Source of the DNA: Pseudomonas paraglycinae | GTDB taxonomy: Bacteria; Pseudomonadota; Gammaproteobacteria; Pseudomonadales; Pseudomonadaceae | Assembly: GCF_021601625.1 (NCBI RefSeq) | Contig: NZ_BQHR01000008.1 | Coordinates: 1-64,000, forward strand | Reading direction: 5' to 3' | DNA length: 64,000 nucleotides | Part shown: in pieces, positions 16,963 to 25,433 of the stretch | Layout: each line of letters starts with the position of its first letter | How positions within the stretch are numbered: the stretch's first letter is position 1 | Notes under the pieces: generated by a model | Databases searched by the model: none | Seen by the model: only the letters and a program-made list of their open reading frames with translations | What the model was told of the DNA's origin: nothing | Made by a program: the position numbers and the translations under genes

Positions 16963-18177
16963 TCAGGACCAGTCGTGGCGCGGTGGTTTGACGCCCTTGA
17001 GCAGCCAGTTGCCGACCACGTGGTACTTCCAGCGCACCGGATCATGCAGCGTGTGAACCCGGGCGTTGCGCCAGTGGCGGTCGAAGTTGTGCTTCTTCAG
17101 GGTCGAACGGGTGCCGCCGAGTTCGAACAACTTGTTGCTGGCCTCGATGGCGATTTCGGTGGTCAGCACTTTGGCCTTGGCTACCGCGAGTGACGCCAGT
17201 GCGACGTTGTCTTCATCGGGTGCCGGACGTGCGGCGTCGAGCGCCCAACCGGCGCGTTCCAGCAACGCCTCGGCGGCTTCCAGACGGATTTCCAGTGCGC
17301 CGATCTGAATGATGGTCAGCGGATCTTCGCTGGCCTTGTCCACACCCGCATCGATCCATGGCCGGGCGAACTGGCGGACAAATTCGACCGTATCGCGCAG
17401 CGCCGCACGGGCAATGCCGGCGTCGATGGCAGCGGTGGTCAACTGGGCGAACGGCCCGGCCAGGGTCGGGTTCTCGTAGGAACGGTACGTCGGAAACAGA
17501 TTGAATGGCGCCACTTGCAGATTTTCCGCCAGCACCGTGCCGCTGGAGGTAGTGCGCTGGCCGATGCTGTCCCAGTCATCGACGATCACCAGCCCTTTCG
17601 TGCCGCGCTCGACGAAGGCCAACTGGCCCTTCTGTTCTTCATCCAGCGCCAGCACCGCCAGCCAGTGGGCGTAGAGCGAACCGGTGCAGTAGCCCTTGCG
17701 GCCGTTGATCACGAAGCCGTCGCCATAACGACGGATGGTCGCCTGAATATCCTGCACATTCTTGCCGCCGGTTTCCGACAACGCGTTGGCGAAACGATGA
17801 CCTTGCAGCGCCAGCTCAAAGAAATGCGCCTGCTGCGCCAGGGTGCCTTGCAGGCGGATGTCTTCGAGCAGGCAGTAATGGTTTTGCGGGATCTGCCCGA
17901 GGGACGGATCGGCGGCGGAAATGATCGCGATCACCTGCGCCAGCACCGCACAGGACACCTGCGCGCCGCCGTATTCCTTCGGCACGGTGATGCCCCACAG
18001 GCCACTGTTGGAATACAGATCGACGATCTCGGCGGGCACTTCGCGGTTGCGGTCACGCTCGGCGGCGTGTTCCTGCAAGACGGCGGCGACCTGTGCAGCC
18101 ACGCGCAAGGCTTCGGCGTCGTCGGCGATCCGGTGGGCGGCCGGCGGGTTGATCGGATAAACGGCAGATTCAGACAT
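16963..18177 (-). CDS. sfnB: SfnB-family sulfur acquisition oxidoreductase
   Basis: This 404-residue protein has the acyl-CoA dehydrogenase fold of the SfnB/DszC-type flavin-dependent monooxygenases and a similar C-terminus to msuC (FDRHWRNARVHTLHDPVRWKYH). The start region EVPAEIVDLYSNSGLWGITVPKEYGG (about 47-72) is typical of this branch. It heads an operon with metI and metQ and has its own sigma-54 promoter about 25 bp upstream, placing it in the sulfate-starvation response with msuEDC. The reaction is not proven; related proteins oxidise sulfones or similar organosulfur compounds taken up by the transporter. Confidence 0.8.
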   Translation of the reverse strand: MSESAVYPINPPAAHRIADDAEALRVAAQVAAVLQEHAAERDRNREVPAEIVDLYSNSGLWGITVPKEYGGAQVSCAVLAQVIAIISAADPSLGQIPQNHYCLLEDIRLQGTLAQQAHFFELALQGHRFANALSETGGKNVQDIQATIRRYGDGFVINGRKGYCTGSLYAHWLAVLALDEEQKGQLAFVERGTKGLVIVDDWDSIGQRTTSSGTVLAENLQVAPFNLFPTYRSYENPTLAGPFAQLTTAAIDAGIARAALRDTVEFVRQFARPWIDAGVDKASEDPLTIIQIGALEIRLEAAEALLERAGWALDAARPAPDEDNVALASLAVAKAKVLTTEIAIEASNKLFELGGTRSTLKKHNFDRHWRNARVHTLHDPVRWKYHVVGNWLLKGVKPPRHDWS

Positions 18178-18212
18178 GGATGACTCTCGGTATCGGTGTT
18201 GTACCGGGTCAT

Positions 18213-18230
18213 TGCAGCTTCTGTGCCTGA
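18213..18230 (-). promoter_or_regulatory. Sigma-54 (-24/-12) promoter of sfnB-metI-metQ
   Basis: The minus strand reads TCAGGCACAGAAGCTGCA, with GG-N10-GC spacing (GG 18227-18226, GC 18215-18214) and a perfect GGCAC. Transcription should start near 18203, 26 bases before the sfnB ATG at 18177. Confidence 0.65.
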
Positions 18231-18299
18231 CGAAAAGGCCTTGTTTTACGAGGGCTGCAACGGAACTTCAGGGCGTTTGGCGATGAAAACTTGCGCATT

Positions 18300-18330
18300 C
18301 TGTTGCTTCGCTGTCGATGGCTGAACAGTG
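18300..18330. promoter_or_regulatory. Candidate SfnR half-sites upstream of sfnB
   Basis: CTGTTGC (18300-18306) and GAACAGTG (18323-18330) resemble the half-sites before msuE (CACTGTTGC, GCAACAGTG). They lie about 97-127 bp upstream of the sigma-54 start. The dyads are less regular than at msuE, so this is a tentative call. Confidence 0.4.
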
Positions 18331-18460
18331 CGAGGCCTGCTCGTCGGCTACTCGGTCACGACGGCGGCACGGATCTATAGTTGAGCGACCGGCAACCCCG
18401 GCGAAGGCACACCTTCAACCTCTAATAAAAACCAGGCAACAAATAACAGGGAGTACCGCC

Positions 18461-18919
18461 ATGAGCGTCAAACCCATTCCCGAGGGGTATCACAGCATTA
18501 CCCCGTACCTCGGCATTCACAAAGCTGCCGAAGCCATCGACTTCTATAAAAAAGCGTTCGGTGCCACCGAAGTCATGCGCCTGAGCATGCCCGACGGCGG
18601 CATCGGCCACGCCGAACTGCGCATCGGCGACAGCGCGATCATGCTCGGCTCGCCGTGCGATCAAGGGCCGTTGAGCAATCCCGACAAAGCGGTGTCGGTC
18701 GGTCTGCATCTGTACGTGACCGATGTCGACAAATCCTTCCAGCGTGCGCTGGAGGCCGGCGCCACCTCGGTGTCCGAGGTCAAGGATCAGTTCTACGGCG
18801 ACCGCAGCGGCACGTTGAAAGATCCGTACGGGCATCTGTGGTTCCTGGCCTCGCGCAAGGAGGACCTGACCCAGGCGCAGATCGAGCAGCGGGCGAAAGA
18901 GATGTTCCAGCAGGGTTAG
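18461..18919 (+). CDS. VOC-family (PhnB/glyoxalase-like) protein
   Basis: This 152-residue protein has a vicinal-oxygen-chelate fold made of two beta-alpha-beta-beta-beta halves. Typical stretches are ITPYLGIHKAAEAIDFYKKAFGATEVMR at the N-terminus, GHAELRIGDSAIMLG near 49-63, and GDRSGTLKDPYGHLWFLASRKED at the C-terminus, all as in PhnB/YdcG-like proteins. Possible metal ligands are His50, Glu52 and the C-terminal His. The ATG at 18461 has GGGAG 8 bases upstream; the frame stays open to 18317 but crosses the sfnB regulatory region. Relatives have varied or unknown functions. Confidence 0.75.
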   Translation: MSVKPIPEGYHSITPYLGIHKAAEAIDFYKKAFGATEVMRLSMPDGGIGHAELRIGDSAIMLGSPCDQGPLSNPDKAVSVGLHLYVTDVDKSFQRALEAGATSVSEVKDQFYGDRSGTLKDPYGHLWFLASRKEDLTQAQIEQRAKEMFQQG

Positions 18920-19060
18920 CAACGCCGAGTGTCCATTCCCGCGCAGCGCGCGGGGATGGGCGAACACGATTCATGAACCGTCGAACCACGCTTCACGTCT
19001 TGTCATGAACGCCCGGCGATTTCAGGATGCAGGCCACTCGCCTGAATAAAGGATCACCCG

Positions 19061-19936
19061 ATGTTTGCCGGATTCGTCAAAGACCAGCGCCACGTCAACG
19101 GTGTGGACATCAGCTACCGCCTCAAAGGCAGCGGCCCGGGCCTGCTGTTGTTGCACGGGCACCCGCAGACCCACGTCATCTGGCACAAGATCGCCGGGCA
19201 GTTGGCGGAGCACTTCACGGTGATCGCCGCCGACCTGCGCGGTTATGGCGACAGCAGTCGCCCGCCGGCCGATGAGGCTCACCTCAACTATTCCAAACGC
19301 GAGATGGCTCGCGACGGCGTGGAATTGATGAAGGCGTTGGGCTTCGAGCAGTTCTCGATCCTTGCCCATGACCGTGGTGCGCGGGTTGCCCATCGCCTGG
19401 CCCTCGATCATCCCGCCGTCGTGCAGCGCATGGTCCTGCTCGACATTGCGCCGACCCTGGCAATGTACAGCCAGACCAACGAAGCCTTTGCCCGGGCCTA
19501 CTGGCACTGGTTCTTCCTGATCCGCCCGGCGCCGTTGCCGGAAACTTTGATCGAAGCCGATCCCGAAGGTTATCTGCGCAGTGTCATGGGCAGCCGCAGC
19601 GCCGGGCTCGCGCCCTTTACCGACGAGGCATTCAGCGAATACCGGCGTTGCCTGGAACGTCCCGGCAGCGCTCGGGGGATCTGCGAGGACTACCGCGCCA
19701 GTGCCGGCATCGACCTGGAACATGACCGCGCCGACCTTGCTGTCGGCCGCCATCTGAACCTGCCGTTACTCGTGCTGTGGGGCGCCGAGGGCACCGTCGG
19801 TCGCTGCTTCGATCCGCTGGGGGAATGGCAACAAGTTGCCACTGATGTACGGGGCAAGGCTTTGCCTGCCGGGCATTACCTCGCCGAAGAAGTGCCCGAA
19901 TTGTTGCTGACCGAAGCACTCGACTTTCTCCGCTGA
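19061..19936 (+). CDS. Haloacetate dehalogenase-like alpha/beta hydrolase
   Basis: This 291-residue alpha/beta hydrolase matches the fluoroacetate/haloacetate dehalogenase branch. The nucleophile is Asp104 in the elbow AHDRGAR (a serine in ordinary esterases), Asp128 in LLDIAPT fits the acid, and His272 in GHYLAEE the base. Other family marks are HGHPQTH near the oxyanion hole, DLRGYGDSSRP, and WHWFFLIRPAP in the cap, which supplies halide-contacting Trp/His. AAGGA precedes the ATG. It stands alone between the VOC gene and the fpv operon. Substrate activity is inferred from motifs; epoxide hydrolases also use an aspartate but carry different cap tyrosines. Confidence 0.75.
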   Translation: MFAGFVKDQRHVNGVDISYRLKGSGPGLLLLHGHPQTHVIWHKIAGQLAEHFTVIAADLRGYGDSSRPPADEAHLNYSKREMARDGVELMKALGFEQFSILAHDRGARVAHRLALDHPAVVQRMVLLDIAPTLAMYSQTNEAFARAYWHWFFLIRPAPLPETLIEADPEGYLRSVMGSRSAGLAPFTDEAFSEYRRCLERPGSARGICEDYRASAGIDLEHDRADLAVGRHLNLPLLVLWGAEGTVGRCFDPLGEWQQVATDVRGKALPAGHYLAEEVPELLLTEALDFLR

Positions 19937-20189
19937 TTCCCCTCCTTCAATCCGGCGGCATGCGCTGCCGGACTGCTTCGCCTCCCCCGCAAAAATCCGC
20001 CCACGCGACAGCCACCTGCAATCGCGAAACATTTACTTTCATATCGTTTATCGGGATTTGCTTCGGTCATCCGTCTTATAGAAATGCGGGCTGGTCGCGT
20101 AGGCAAAAGCCACGACCGGCCTTTCAGGGGACTCCCGTGCTGCGAAGCCCGTAGTACCGCTCCCTCTCACTGAAACAAGACCCGTCATC

Positions 20190-21392
20190 ATGTCGAAGAA
20201 ATCCCGCTCGAAACTGTGGTTCCTGGTACACAGCTGGCTAGCGTTGCCGATCTGGTTTTTCGTTCTGATCGTCTGCGTCACCGGCACCCTGGCAGTGGTC
20301 AGCCAGGAAATCGTCTGGCTGGCCAACCCGCAAATGCGCGCCAGTGCCCCATCGGACGAAGCACCGTTGCTCAGCTACGATCAGGTCCTGGCCGCGATCA
20401 AGAAGGCCGAACCGCAGACCGTGGTGCAAAGCGTCAGTCGTCCGGACGAATCGCACTTTGCCCTCGACGTCGAGGTCAGCTACCCCGACGGGCGTTCGCT
20501 GACGGTCTACGTCAACCCGTACACCGGGGTCATCCAGGGCCCCGCGCCAACCTTCAACTTCAAGGCGTTCACCCGCGCACTGCATGGCTGGTGGCTGGTG
20601 CCGTTCACCAACGGCTTCAGCTGGGGCTGGTATCTGGTGTCGTTCCTCGGCCTGCCGATGCTCGCTTCGCTGGTAACCGGGCTGGTGGTGTACAAGCGCT
20701 TCTGGAAAGGCTTTCTCCGCCCGACCCTGCGCATTCGCCACGGTGCGCGGATTTTCTGGGGCGACTTTCACCGCCTCAGCGGCATCTGGTCGATCTGGTT
20801 CATCGCGGTGATTTCCATTACCGGCGTGTGGTTCCTGATCCGCGCCCTGCTGTTCGACTTCCAGATTTCCATTTCCAGCGAACCGATCATCCCGGCGATG
20901 TCCAGGGAAAGTGTGCCGATCTCCGCCGACGGCACACCGCCACCGCGGATCAGTCTCGACTCGGCCATCGAGATCGCTCAACAAAAGATCCCGGGGCTGG
21001 AAGCCAGTTTCGTCAGCCTGCCCGGCAACGCCTACAGCCACATGAGTGTCGGTGGTCGTGGCTGGTATCCACTGATGTTCCAGACCGCCACGCTCAACCC
21101 TTACAACGGTGACATTGCCGCCTCGCGACTGCTGTCCGACCGCTCCGCCCTGGAGTTCGTCACCGAATCGATGCGTCCGCTGCACACCGGCGATTTCGGC
21201 GGAATCTGGATCAAGCTGATCTGGTTCTTCTTCGGCCTGCTGCTGAGCATGATGGTTCTCAGCGGCCTCCTGATCTGGACCAAGCGCACCGCCCTGGCCA
21301 CGCTCAACGCACTCAAGCGCGAAGACAAGAGAAACCGCAAGGTCGCGCCGCGATCGACGTCCCGACATGAACCTTCGGAGGTGCGTCCGTGA
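20190..21392 (+). CDS. fpvG: FpvG: PepSY-domain inner-membrane protein of ferripyoverdine reduction
   Basis: This 400-residue protein has four membrane segments (about 10-35, 145-170, 200-225 and 345-370) and two PepSY domains facing the periplasm, the layout of PiuB/FpvG iron-regulated membrane proteins. Histidines in or near the helices (HSWLALP, ALHGWW, DFHRLSGIW, LHTGDFGG) fit haem or electron transfer. In P. aeruginosa FpvG with FpvH, FpvJ and FpvK reduces iron bound to pyoverdine in the periplasm. Here it heads fpvGHJKCDEF with 0-4-base overlaps between most genes. I found no convincing PvdS box in its 253-bp upstream region. Confidence 0.87.
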   Translation: MSKKSRSKLWFLVHSWLALPIWFFVLIVCVTGTLAVVSQEIVWLANPQMRASAPSDEAPLLSYDQVLAAIKKAEPQTVVQSVSRPDESHFALDVEVSYPDGRSLTVYVNPYTGVIQGPAPTFNFKAFTRALHGWWLVPFTNGFSWGWYLVSFLGLPMLASLVTGLVVYKRFWKGFLRPTLRIRHGARIFWGDFHRLSGIWSIWFIAVISITGVWFLIRALLFDFQISISSEPIIPAMSRESVPISADGTPPPRISLDSAIEIAQQKIPGLEASFVSLPGNAYSHMSVGGRGWYPLMFQTATLNPYNGDIAASRLLSDRSALEFVTESMRPLHTGDFGGIWIKLIWFFFGLLLSMMVLSGLLIWTKRTALATLNALKREDKRNRKVAPRSTSRHEPSEVRP

Positions 21393-21928
21393 GCCACATT
21401 GGAATAACACCACCGTCGCGCCTGAACCGGTTCTGGCACAAATGGCGTTTCCACCTCAACGTCCTGTTGCTGCTGATCCCGCTCGGTTTCATGCCCAAAT
21501 ACTTCGCCGATGCTTCGCTGTTTCGTGGTGACAGCGGACTGGGTGAACGGGAGATCGGCGAAATCCAGGTCGGCCCCTGGAGCCTGCGACTGGCCGAACT
21601 GCGCAATCAGGCCCCGATCCTGACCGGCCCCGCCGGCTACATGAAAGATTTCAGCGCCGCCCTCTGCGACGCCTGTGTCGACCACGTCAAGGCGACGTAC
21701 CTGCGCATCGGCAAACCTCGCAGCCTGCGCGCGGCCGGGGTGATTTTCTTCGGCACGCCGTACCGCATGGGCACCCAGTTGCCGGTGCCGGAAAAGACCG
21801 CTGCCGACGCCGAACTGTGGATCACCATGGAAGGCTGGGACGGCAGCATGCACCAGGCCTCGATTCCGCTGCGCCAGGCCTCGCCTGCCACCCTCGCCTG
21901 GCTGAACAAACAAGGAGCCAAACCATGA
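21389..21928 (+). CDS. fpvH: FpvH: component of the pyoverdine reduction complex
   Basis: This 179-residue protein starts with GTG at 21389 inside the fpvG stop (4-base overlap) and has GGAGG 8 bases upstream. It has one membrane segment near residues 22-42 and a periplasmic remainder with a CDAC pair (DACVDHVKATYLRIG region). Position and size match FpvH, the second gene of the P. aeruginosa fpvGHJK block. It has no known catalytic motif. Its role with FpvG in releasing iron from pyoverdine is taken from that system and from the conserved order here. Confidence 0.78.
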   Translation: MSHIGITPPSRLNRFWHKWRFHLNVLLLLIPLGFMPKYFADASLFRGDSGLGEREIGEIQVGPWSLRLAELRNQAPILTGPAGYMKDFSAALCDACVDHVKATYLRIGKPRSLRAAGVIFFGTPYRMGTQLPVPEKTAADAELWITMEGWDGSMHQASIPLRQASPATLAWLNKQGAKP

Positions 21929-22266
21929 GTCATGCCCAACGCCCCTTCCGCCTGCAGCTGAGCGCTGCCTTGGTGGTGCTGTCTGCCGGTTTCAGCACAG
22001 GCGCCCTGGCCCACAACCCGATGTGCGAGTGCAAGGCCATCGACGCCGAGCAGATCAAATGCACCGGCGGCTTCTCCGACGGCAGCGGCGCGCCGGGGGT
22101 AACCCTCGACGTGATCGGCTATGACGAAACCATTCTGGTGCCAGGCAAGCTCGGCGCCGATTCGACCCTGACCTTCAAGAAACCCGGCGCCGAGTTCTAC
22201 GTGCTGTTCGACGCCGGCCCTGGCCACGTGGTCGAAATCGACCAAGCGGATATCGAAGCCCCATGA
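21925..22266 (+). CDS. fpvJ: FpvJ: small periplasmic component of the pyoverdine reduction complex
   Basis: This 113-residue protein has a signal peptide ending near residue 29 (GALA-HNPMCEC). The mature part is short and begins with a cysteine-rich stretch (CECKAIDAEQIKCTGGF) that could bind a metal or form disulfides. It overlaps the fpvH stop by 4 bases and has AAGGAG upstream of the ATG at 21925. The match to FpvJ rests on order, size and the export signal. Confidence 0.75.
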   Translation: MSHAQRPFRLQLSAALVVLSAGFSTGALAHNPMCECKAIDAEQIKCTGGFSDGSGAPGVTLDVIGYDETILVPGKLGADSTLTFKKPGAEFYVLFDAGPGHVVEIDQADIEAP

Positions 22267-22829
22267 CCACGCCGACCACCCAGGTTGTACGCCCGGCCGG
22301 TGCCGGGCACGAAACCCTCAATGTGCTGCTGATGTGTCTGTTGATCCTCACCGTCGCCGGATCGGTAGTCGCATGGCGCGGCGTTTCCCACGAACCGGAG
22401 CCGGTTTCCAGCCATCAACTGGACGCCCGCCGCGACCTAGGCGCCAGCGAGCAAGGCATCTATGCGGATCTGCGGGTGACCCTCGACGAGATCCACCTGT
22501 TGTGCGAAGAACAGCAAACACTGCCGACCCCGCAGAACCTGGCGGACGAAGGTTTCGCCCCGTTTGCCCAGGACGCCAGCTCGGTCAGTCGAGGTGGTCA
22601 TGCCTGGCAGTTGCTGGCCGACCGCGCCTACTTCGGCCACAGCCAGGCACCGGCTGTGGCCGGTTCGTTTCTGATGCGCCTGAACGACGCCGCGCCGGAC
22701 ATCTGGCTCAACCGCGCCACCGACCTGCAAGCGCCGGCAGACCTGTCCGACGCAGCGCTGTCCGCCGCCGGCTGGAAACAGATCGTCGCGCAATTCGATG
22801 CCGGGGTGACCCGCGAACATCGTCATTGA
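22263..22829 (+). CDS. fpvK: FpvK: membrane-anchored component of the pyoverdine reduction complex
   Basis: This 188-residue protein has one membrane helix (about 18-38, NVLLMCLLILTVAGSVVAW) and a periplasmic domain of about 150 residues (DARRDLGASEQGIYADLRVTLDEIHLLCEE onward). It overlaps fpvJ by 4 bases (ATGA). It fits FpvK, the last member of fpvGHJK. There is no recognised enzyme motif. Confidence 0.75.
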   Translation: MTTPTTQVVRPAGAGHETLNVLLMCLLILTVAGSVVAWRGVSHEPEPVSSHQLDARRDLGASEQGIYADLRVTLDEIHLLCEEQQTLPTPQNLADEGFAPFAQDASSVSRGGHAWQLLADRAYFGHSQAPAVAGSFLMRLNDAAPDIWLNRATDLQAPADLSDAALSAAGWKQIVAQFDAGVTREHRH

Positions 22830-22864
22830 ACCCTCGCCTTCATTCGAGAGAAGACCGCTTGCCC

Positions 22865-23794
22865 ATGCCTAGTTCATCTCAACGCCGTCCTTTCCTGCGC
22901 CTGCTGCTGATCGGTCTGTGCGCCTGCCTGCTGAGCCCGCTGGCCAGCGCCGATCAGGCCAAGCGCCTGCGCATCGGCATCACACTGCATCCGTATTACA
23001 GCTATGTGGCGAACATCGTCGGCGACAAGGCCGAGGTCGTGCCACTGATTCCCGCCGGTTTCAACCCGCACGCCTACGAGCCGCGCGCCGAAGACATCAA
23101 GCGCATCAGCGGGCTGGACGTGATCGTGCTCAACGGCGTCGGCCATGACGACTTCGCCGACCGCATGATCGCCGCCAGCGAAACGCCGAACATCAAGACC
23201 ATCGAAGCCAACGAAAACGTGCCGTTGCTGGCCGCCACCGGGGTTGCTGCGCGCGGCGCCGGCAAAGTGGTGAACCCGCACACGTTCCTGTCGATCAGTG
23301 CCTCGATTGCCCAAGTCAACAACATCGCCCGGGAACTGGGCAAGCTCGACCCGGACAATGCCAAGACCTACACCCAGAACGCCCGCGCCTACGGCAAACG
23401 CCTGCGGCAGATGCGCGCCGACGCCCTGGCCAAACTGACCCAGGCGCCGAACGCCGAACTGCGAGTCGCCACGGTGCACGCCGCTTATGACTACCTGCTG
23501 CGCGAATTCGGTCTGGAAGTCACCGCCGTGGTCGAACCCGCCCACGGCATCGAGCCGAGCCCGAGCCAGTTGAAGAAAACCATCGACCAACTGCGCGAGC
23601 TGGACGTGAAGGTGATCTTCTCCGAGATGGATTTCCCGTCCACCTACGTCGAAACCATCCAGCGTGAATCCGGTGTGAAGCTGTACCCGCTGTCGCACAT
23701 TTCCTATGGCGAATACACCGCCGACAAGTACGAAAAGGAAATGACCGGCAACCTCAACACCGTGGTGCGGGCGATTCAGGAGTCCGGCGCATGA
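22865..23794 (+). CDS. fpvC: FpvC: periplasmic metal-binding protein (ZnuA-like) of the pyoverdine-iron ABC system
   Basis: This 309-residue protein has a signal peptide ending near residue 29 (LASA-DQ) and the fold of cluster-9 metal-binding proteins. Candidate ligands are His36 in TLHPYYSY, the NPHAYEP histidine (about 63), the VNPHTFL histidine (about 139), the ATVHAAY histidine (about 204) and the SEMDFPS acid (about 250). I chose the ATG at 22865, which gives the signal peptide; the frame stays open to 22334 but that stretch overlaps fpvK. FpvC is thought to capture iron or a chelator released from pyoverdine. Its stop overlaps fpvD by 4 bases. Confidence 0.85.
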   Translation: MPSSSQRRPFLRLLLIGLCACLLSPLASADQAKRLRIGITLHPYYSYVANIVGDKAEVVPLIPAGFNPHAYEPRAEDIKRISGLDVIVLNGVGHDDFADRMIAASETPNIKTIEANENVPLLAATGVAARGAGKVVNPHTFLSISASIAQVNNIARELGKLDPDNAKTYTQNARAYGKRLRQMRADALAKLTQAPNAELRVATVHAAYDYLLREFGLEVTAVVEPAHGIEPSPSQLKKTIDQLRELDVKVIFSEMDFPSTYVETIQRESGVKLYPLSHISYGEYTADKYEKEMTGNLNTVVRAIQESGA

Positions 23795-24534
23795 CGGCTC
23801 AGGAAAACCTTTCAATCAGACATAGCGGCCCGACCCTGGATTTCGCCGACGTCAGCCTGACCCTCGGCCGCACGACGATCCTCGACAAAGTCACCTTCCA
23901 GGTGCAGCCCGGCAGCGTGCATGCGCTGGTCGGCCCCAACGGCGGCGGCAAGAGTTCGCTGATCAAGACCCTGCTCGGGCAGATGCCGCATCACGGCCGG
24001 CTCAGTCTGCAATGGCCCGGCGAACCCGGCACCATCGGTTACGTGCCGCAGGCGCTGGAATTCGATCGGGGTCTGCCGATGACCGTCGATGATTTTATGG
24101 CCGCCATGTGTCAGCGTCGCCCGGCCTTCCTCGGCTTGAGCAAACGCTACGCCGGCGCTATCGATGATGCGCTGGAGCGAGTCGGCATGCAGGACAAGCG
24201 CAAGCGCCGGATGGGCGCACTATCCGGTGGTGAACGCCAGCGGGTTCTGCTCGCTCAAGGCCTGATTCCGGCCCCGCAATTGCTGGTGCTGGACGAACCG
24301 ATGTCGGCCCTCGACGAAGCCGGGATTCAGGTCTTCGAGCGATTGCTCGGCGACTGGCGTGCGGCAGGCATCACGGTGCTGTGGATCGAGCACGATCTGG
24401 AAGCGGTCGGGCGCCTGGCCAATCGCGTCACCGGCCTCAATCGCCGGGTGCTGTTCGACGCCACGCCGCAACAGGCCCTGACCCCGGAACGCCTGCTGAC
24501 CCTGTTCTCGACCCATCCACGGAGCGCTGCCTGA
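23791..24534 (+). CDS. fpvD: FpvD: ABC transporter ATPase
   Basis: This 247-residue ATPase has all nucleotide-binding motifs: Walker A GPNGGGKSS (48-56), Q-loop YVPQ near 86, signature LSGGERQRV near 148, Walker B LLVLDEP and the switch histidine in WIEHDLEAV. It belongs to the metal-transport branch (ZnuC/MntB-like) and pairs with the permease FpvE, with which its stop overlaps by one base (TGATG). It should energise import of the species freed from ferripyoverdine. Confidence 0.88.
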   Translation: MTAQENLSIRHSGPTLDFADVSLTLGRTTILDKVTFQVQPGSVHALVGPNGGGKSSLIKTLLGQMPHHGRLSLQWPGEPGTIGYVPQALEFDRGLPMTVDDFMAAMCQRRPAFLGLSKRYAGAIDDALERVGMQDKRKRRMGALSGGERQRVLLAQGLIPAPQLLVLDEPMSALDEAGIQVFERLLGDWRAAGITVLWIEHDLEAVGRLANRVTGLNRRVLFDATPQQALTPERLLTLFSTHPRSAA

Positions 24535-25433
24535 TGAGTTACGAAGCCTTTCGTTTGATGGTGCAAGGCTGGGCCTCTTCCGGTTACCTGCCGGAAGCCC
24601 TGGCCTATGGGTTTGTGGTCAACGCCTTGCTTGCCGGTCTGCTGATCGGCCCGGTGCTCGGTGGCCTCGGCACGCTGGTGGTGGTCAAGCGCTTCGCGTT
24701 TTTCTCCGAAGCAGTCGGTCACGCGGCGTTGACCGGCGTAGCCATCGGCATTCTGCTCGGCGAGCCCTACACCGGGCCGTACGGCAGCCTGTTCGGTTAC
24801 TGCCTGCTGTTCGGCATTCTGCTCAACTACCTGCGCAACCGCACCGGTCTGGCACCCGACACATTGATTGGCGTGTTCCTGTCGGTGTCCCTCGCTTTGG
24901 GCGCCAGCCTGCTGCTGATTCTGGCGGGCAAGATCAACGTGCACATTCTGGAAAACGTGCTGTTCGGCTCGGTGCTGACCGTCAACGGCAACGACCTGCT
25001 GGTGCTGGCGATTGTCGGCTCGCTGGTCATGGCGCTGGCCCTGCCGCTGTACAACCGGATCATGCTCGCCAGCTTCAACCCGCAACTGGCGGCGGTGCGC
25101 GGCGTCGCGGTGAAGACCCTGGATTACCTGTTCGTGATTCTGGTGACGCTGATTACGGTTGCTGCAGTGAAAGTCATCGGTGCGATTCTGGTCGGTGCGC
25201 TGCTGGTGATTCCGGCGGCGGCAGCACGTCTGCTCAGCCAGTCGCTCAAAGGCTTTTTCTGGTGTTCGGTGCTGATTGCCACGATCAGCACGCTGTGCGG
25301 GATTCTCGCGCCGATCGTGTTCGACCTGCCGATTCCGTCCGGCGCCGCGATCATCCTAGTCGCCGGTATCGCCTTCGCCCTCGCCGCGATTGCCCGGGGC
25401 GTCGTCCCCAGTCTGAAAGGGAACCTTGGATAA
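24534..25433 (+). CDS. fpvE: FpvE: ABC transporter permease
   Basis: This 299-residue permease has eight or nine membrane helices and the ABC-3 (ZnuB/MntB) family stretch KRFAFFSEAVGHAALTGVAIGILLG near residues 44-68. The ATPase-contact region precedes VKVIGAILVGALLVIPAAAARLL (about 205-227). The ATG at 24534 is fused to the fpvD stop. The gene ends one base before the fpvF start, confirming tight coupling. Confidence 0.87.
   Translation: MSYEAFRLMVQGWASSGYLPEALAYGFVVNALLAGLLIGPVLGGLGTLVVVKRFAFFSEAVGHAALTGVAIGILLGEPYTGPYGSLFGYCLLFGILLNYLRNRTGLAPDTLIGVFLSVSLALGASLLLILAGKINVHILENVLFGSVLTVNGNDLLVLAIVGSLVMALALPLYNRIMLASFNPQLAAVRGVAVKTLDYLFVILVTLITVAAVKVIGAILVGALLVIPAAAARLLSQSLKGFFWCSVLIATISTLCGILAPIVFDLPIPSGAAIILVAGIAFALAAIARGVVPSLKGNLG

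Noticed and set aside
18317-18460. An upstream extension of the VOC gene to 18317
   Set aside because: It covers the sfnB regulatory half-sites, and the conserved VOC sequence starts at the ATG at 18461 with GGGAG upstream.
18933-18959. A GC-rich hairpin after the VOC gene as a terminator
   Set aside because: The stem (CCATTCCCGCGC/GCGCGGGGATGG) is good but no T tract follows, so it may be any local palindrome; left unassigned.
20031-20055. A possible Fur box before fpvG
   Set aside because: The sequence (minus-strand GATAAACGATATGAAAG) matches only about 8 of 14 consensus positions, too weak to report.
20077-20100. A possible PvdS box before fpvG (TATAG-N16-CGT)
   Set aside because: Only 3 of 5 bases of the upstream element match TAAAT, against 5 of 5 for the two other boxes in the window.
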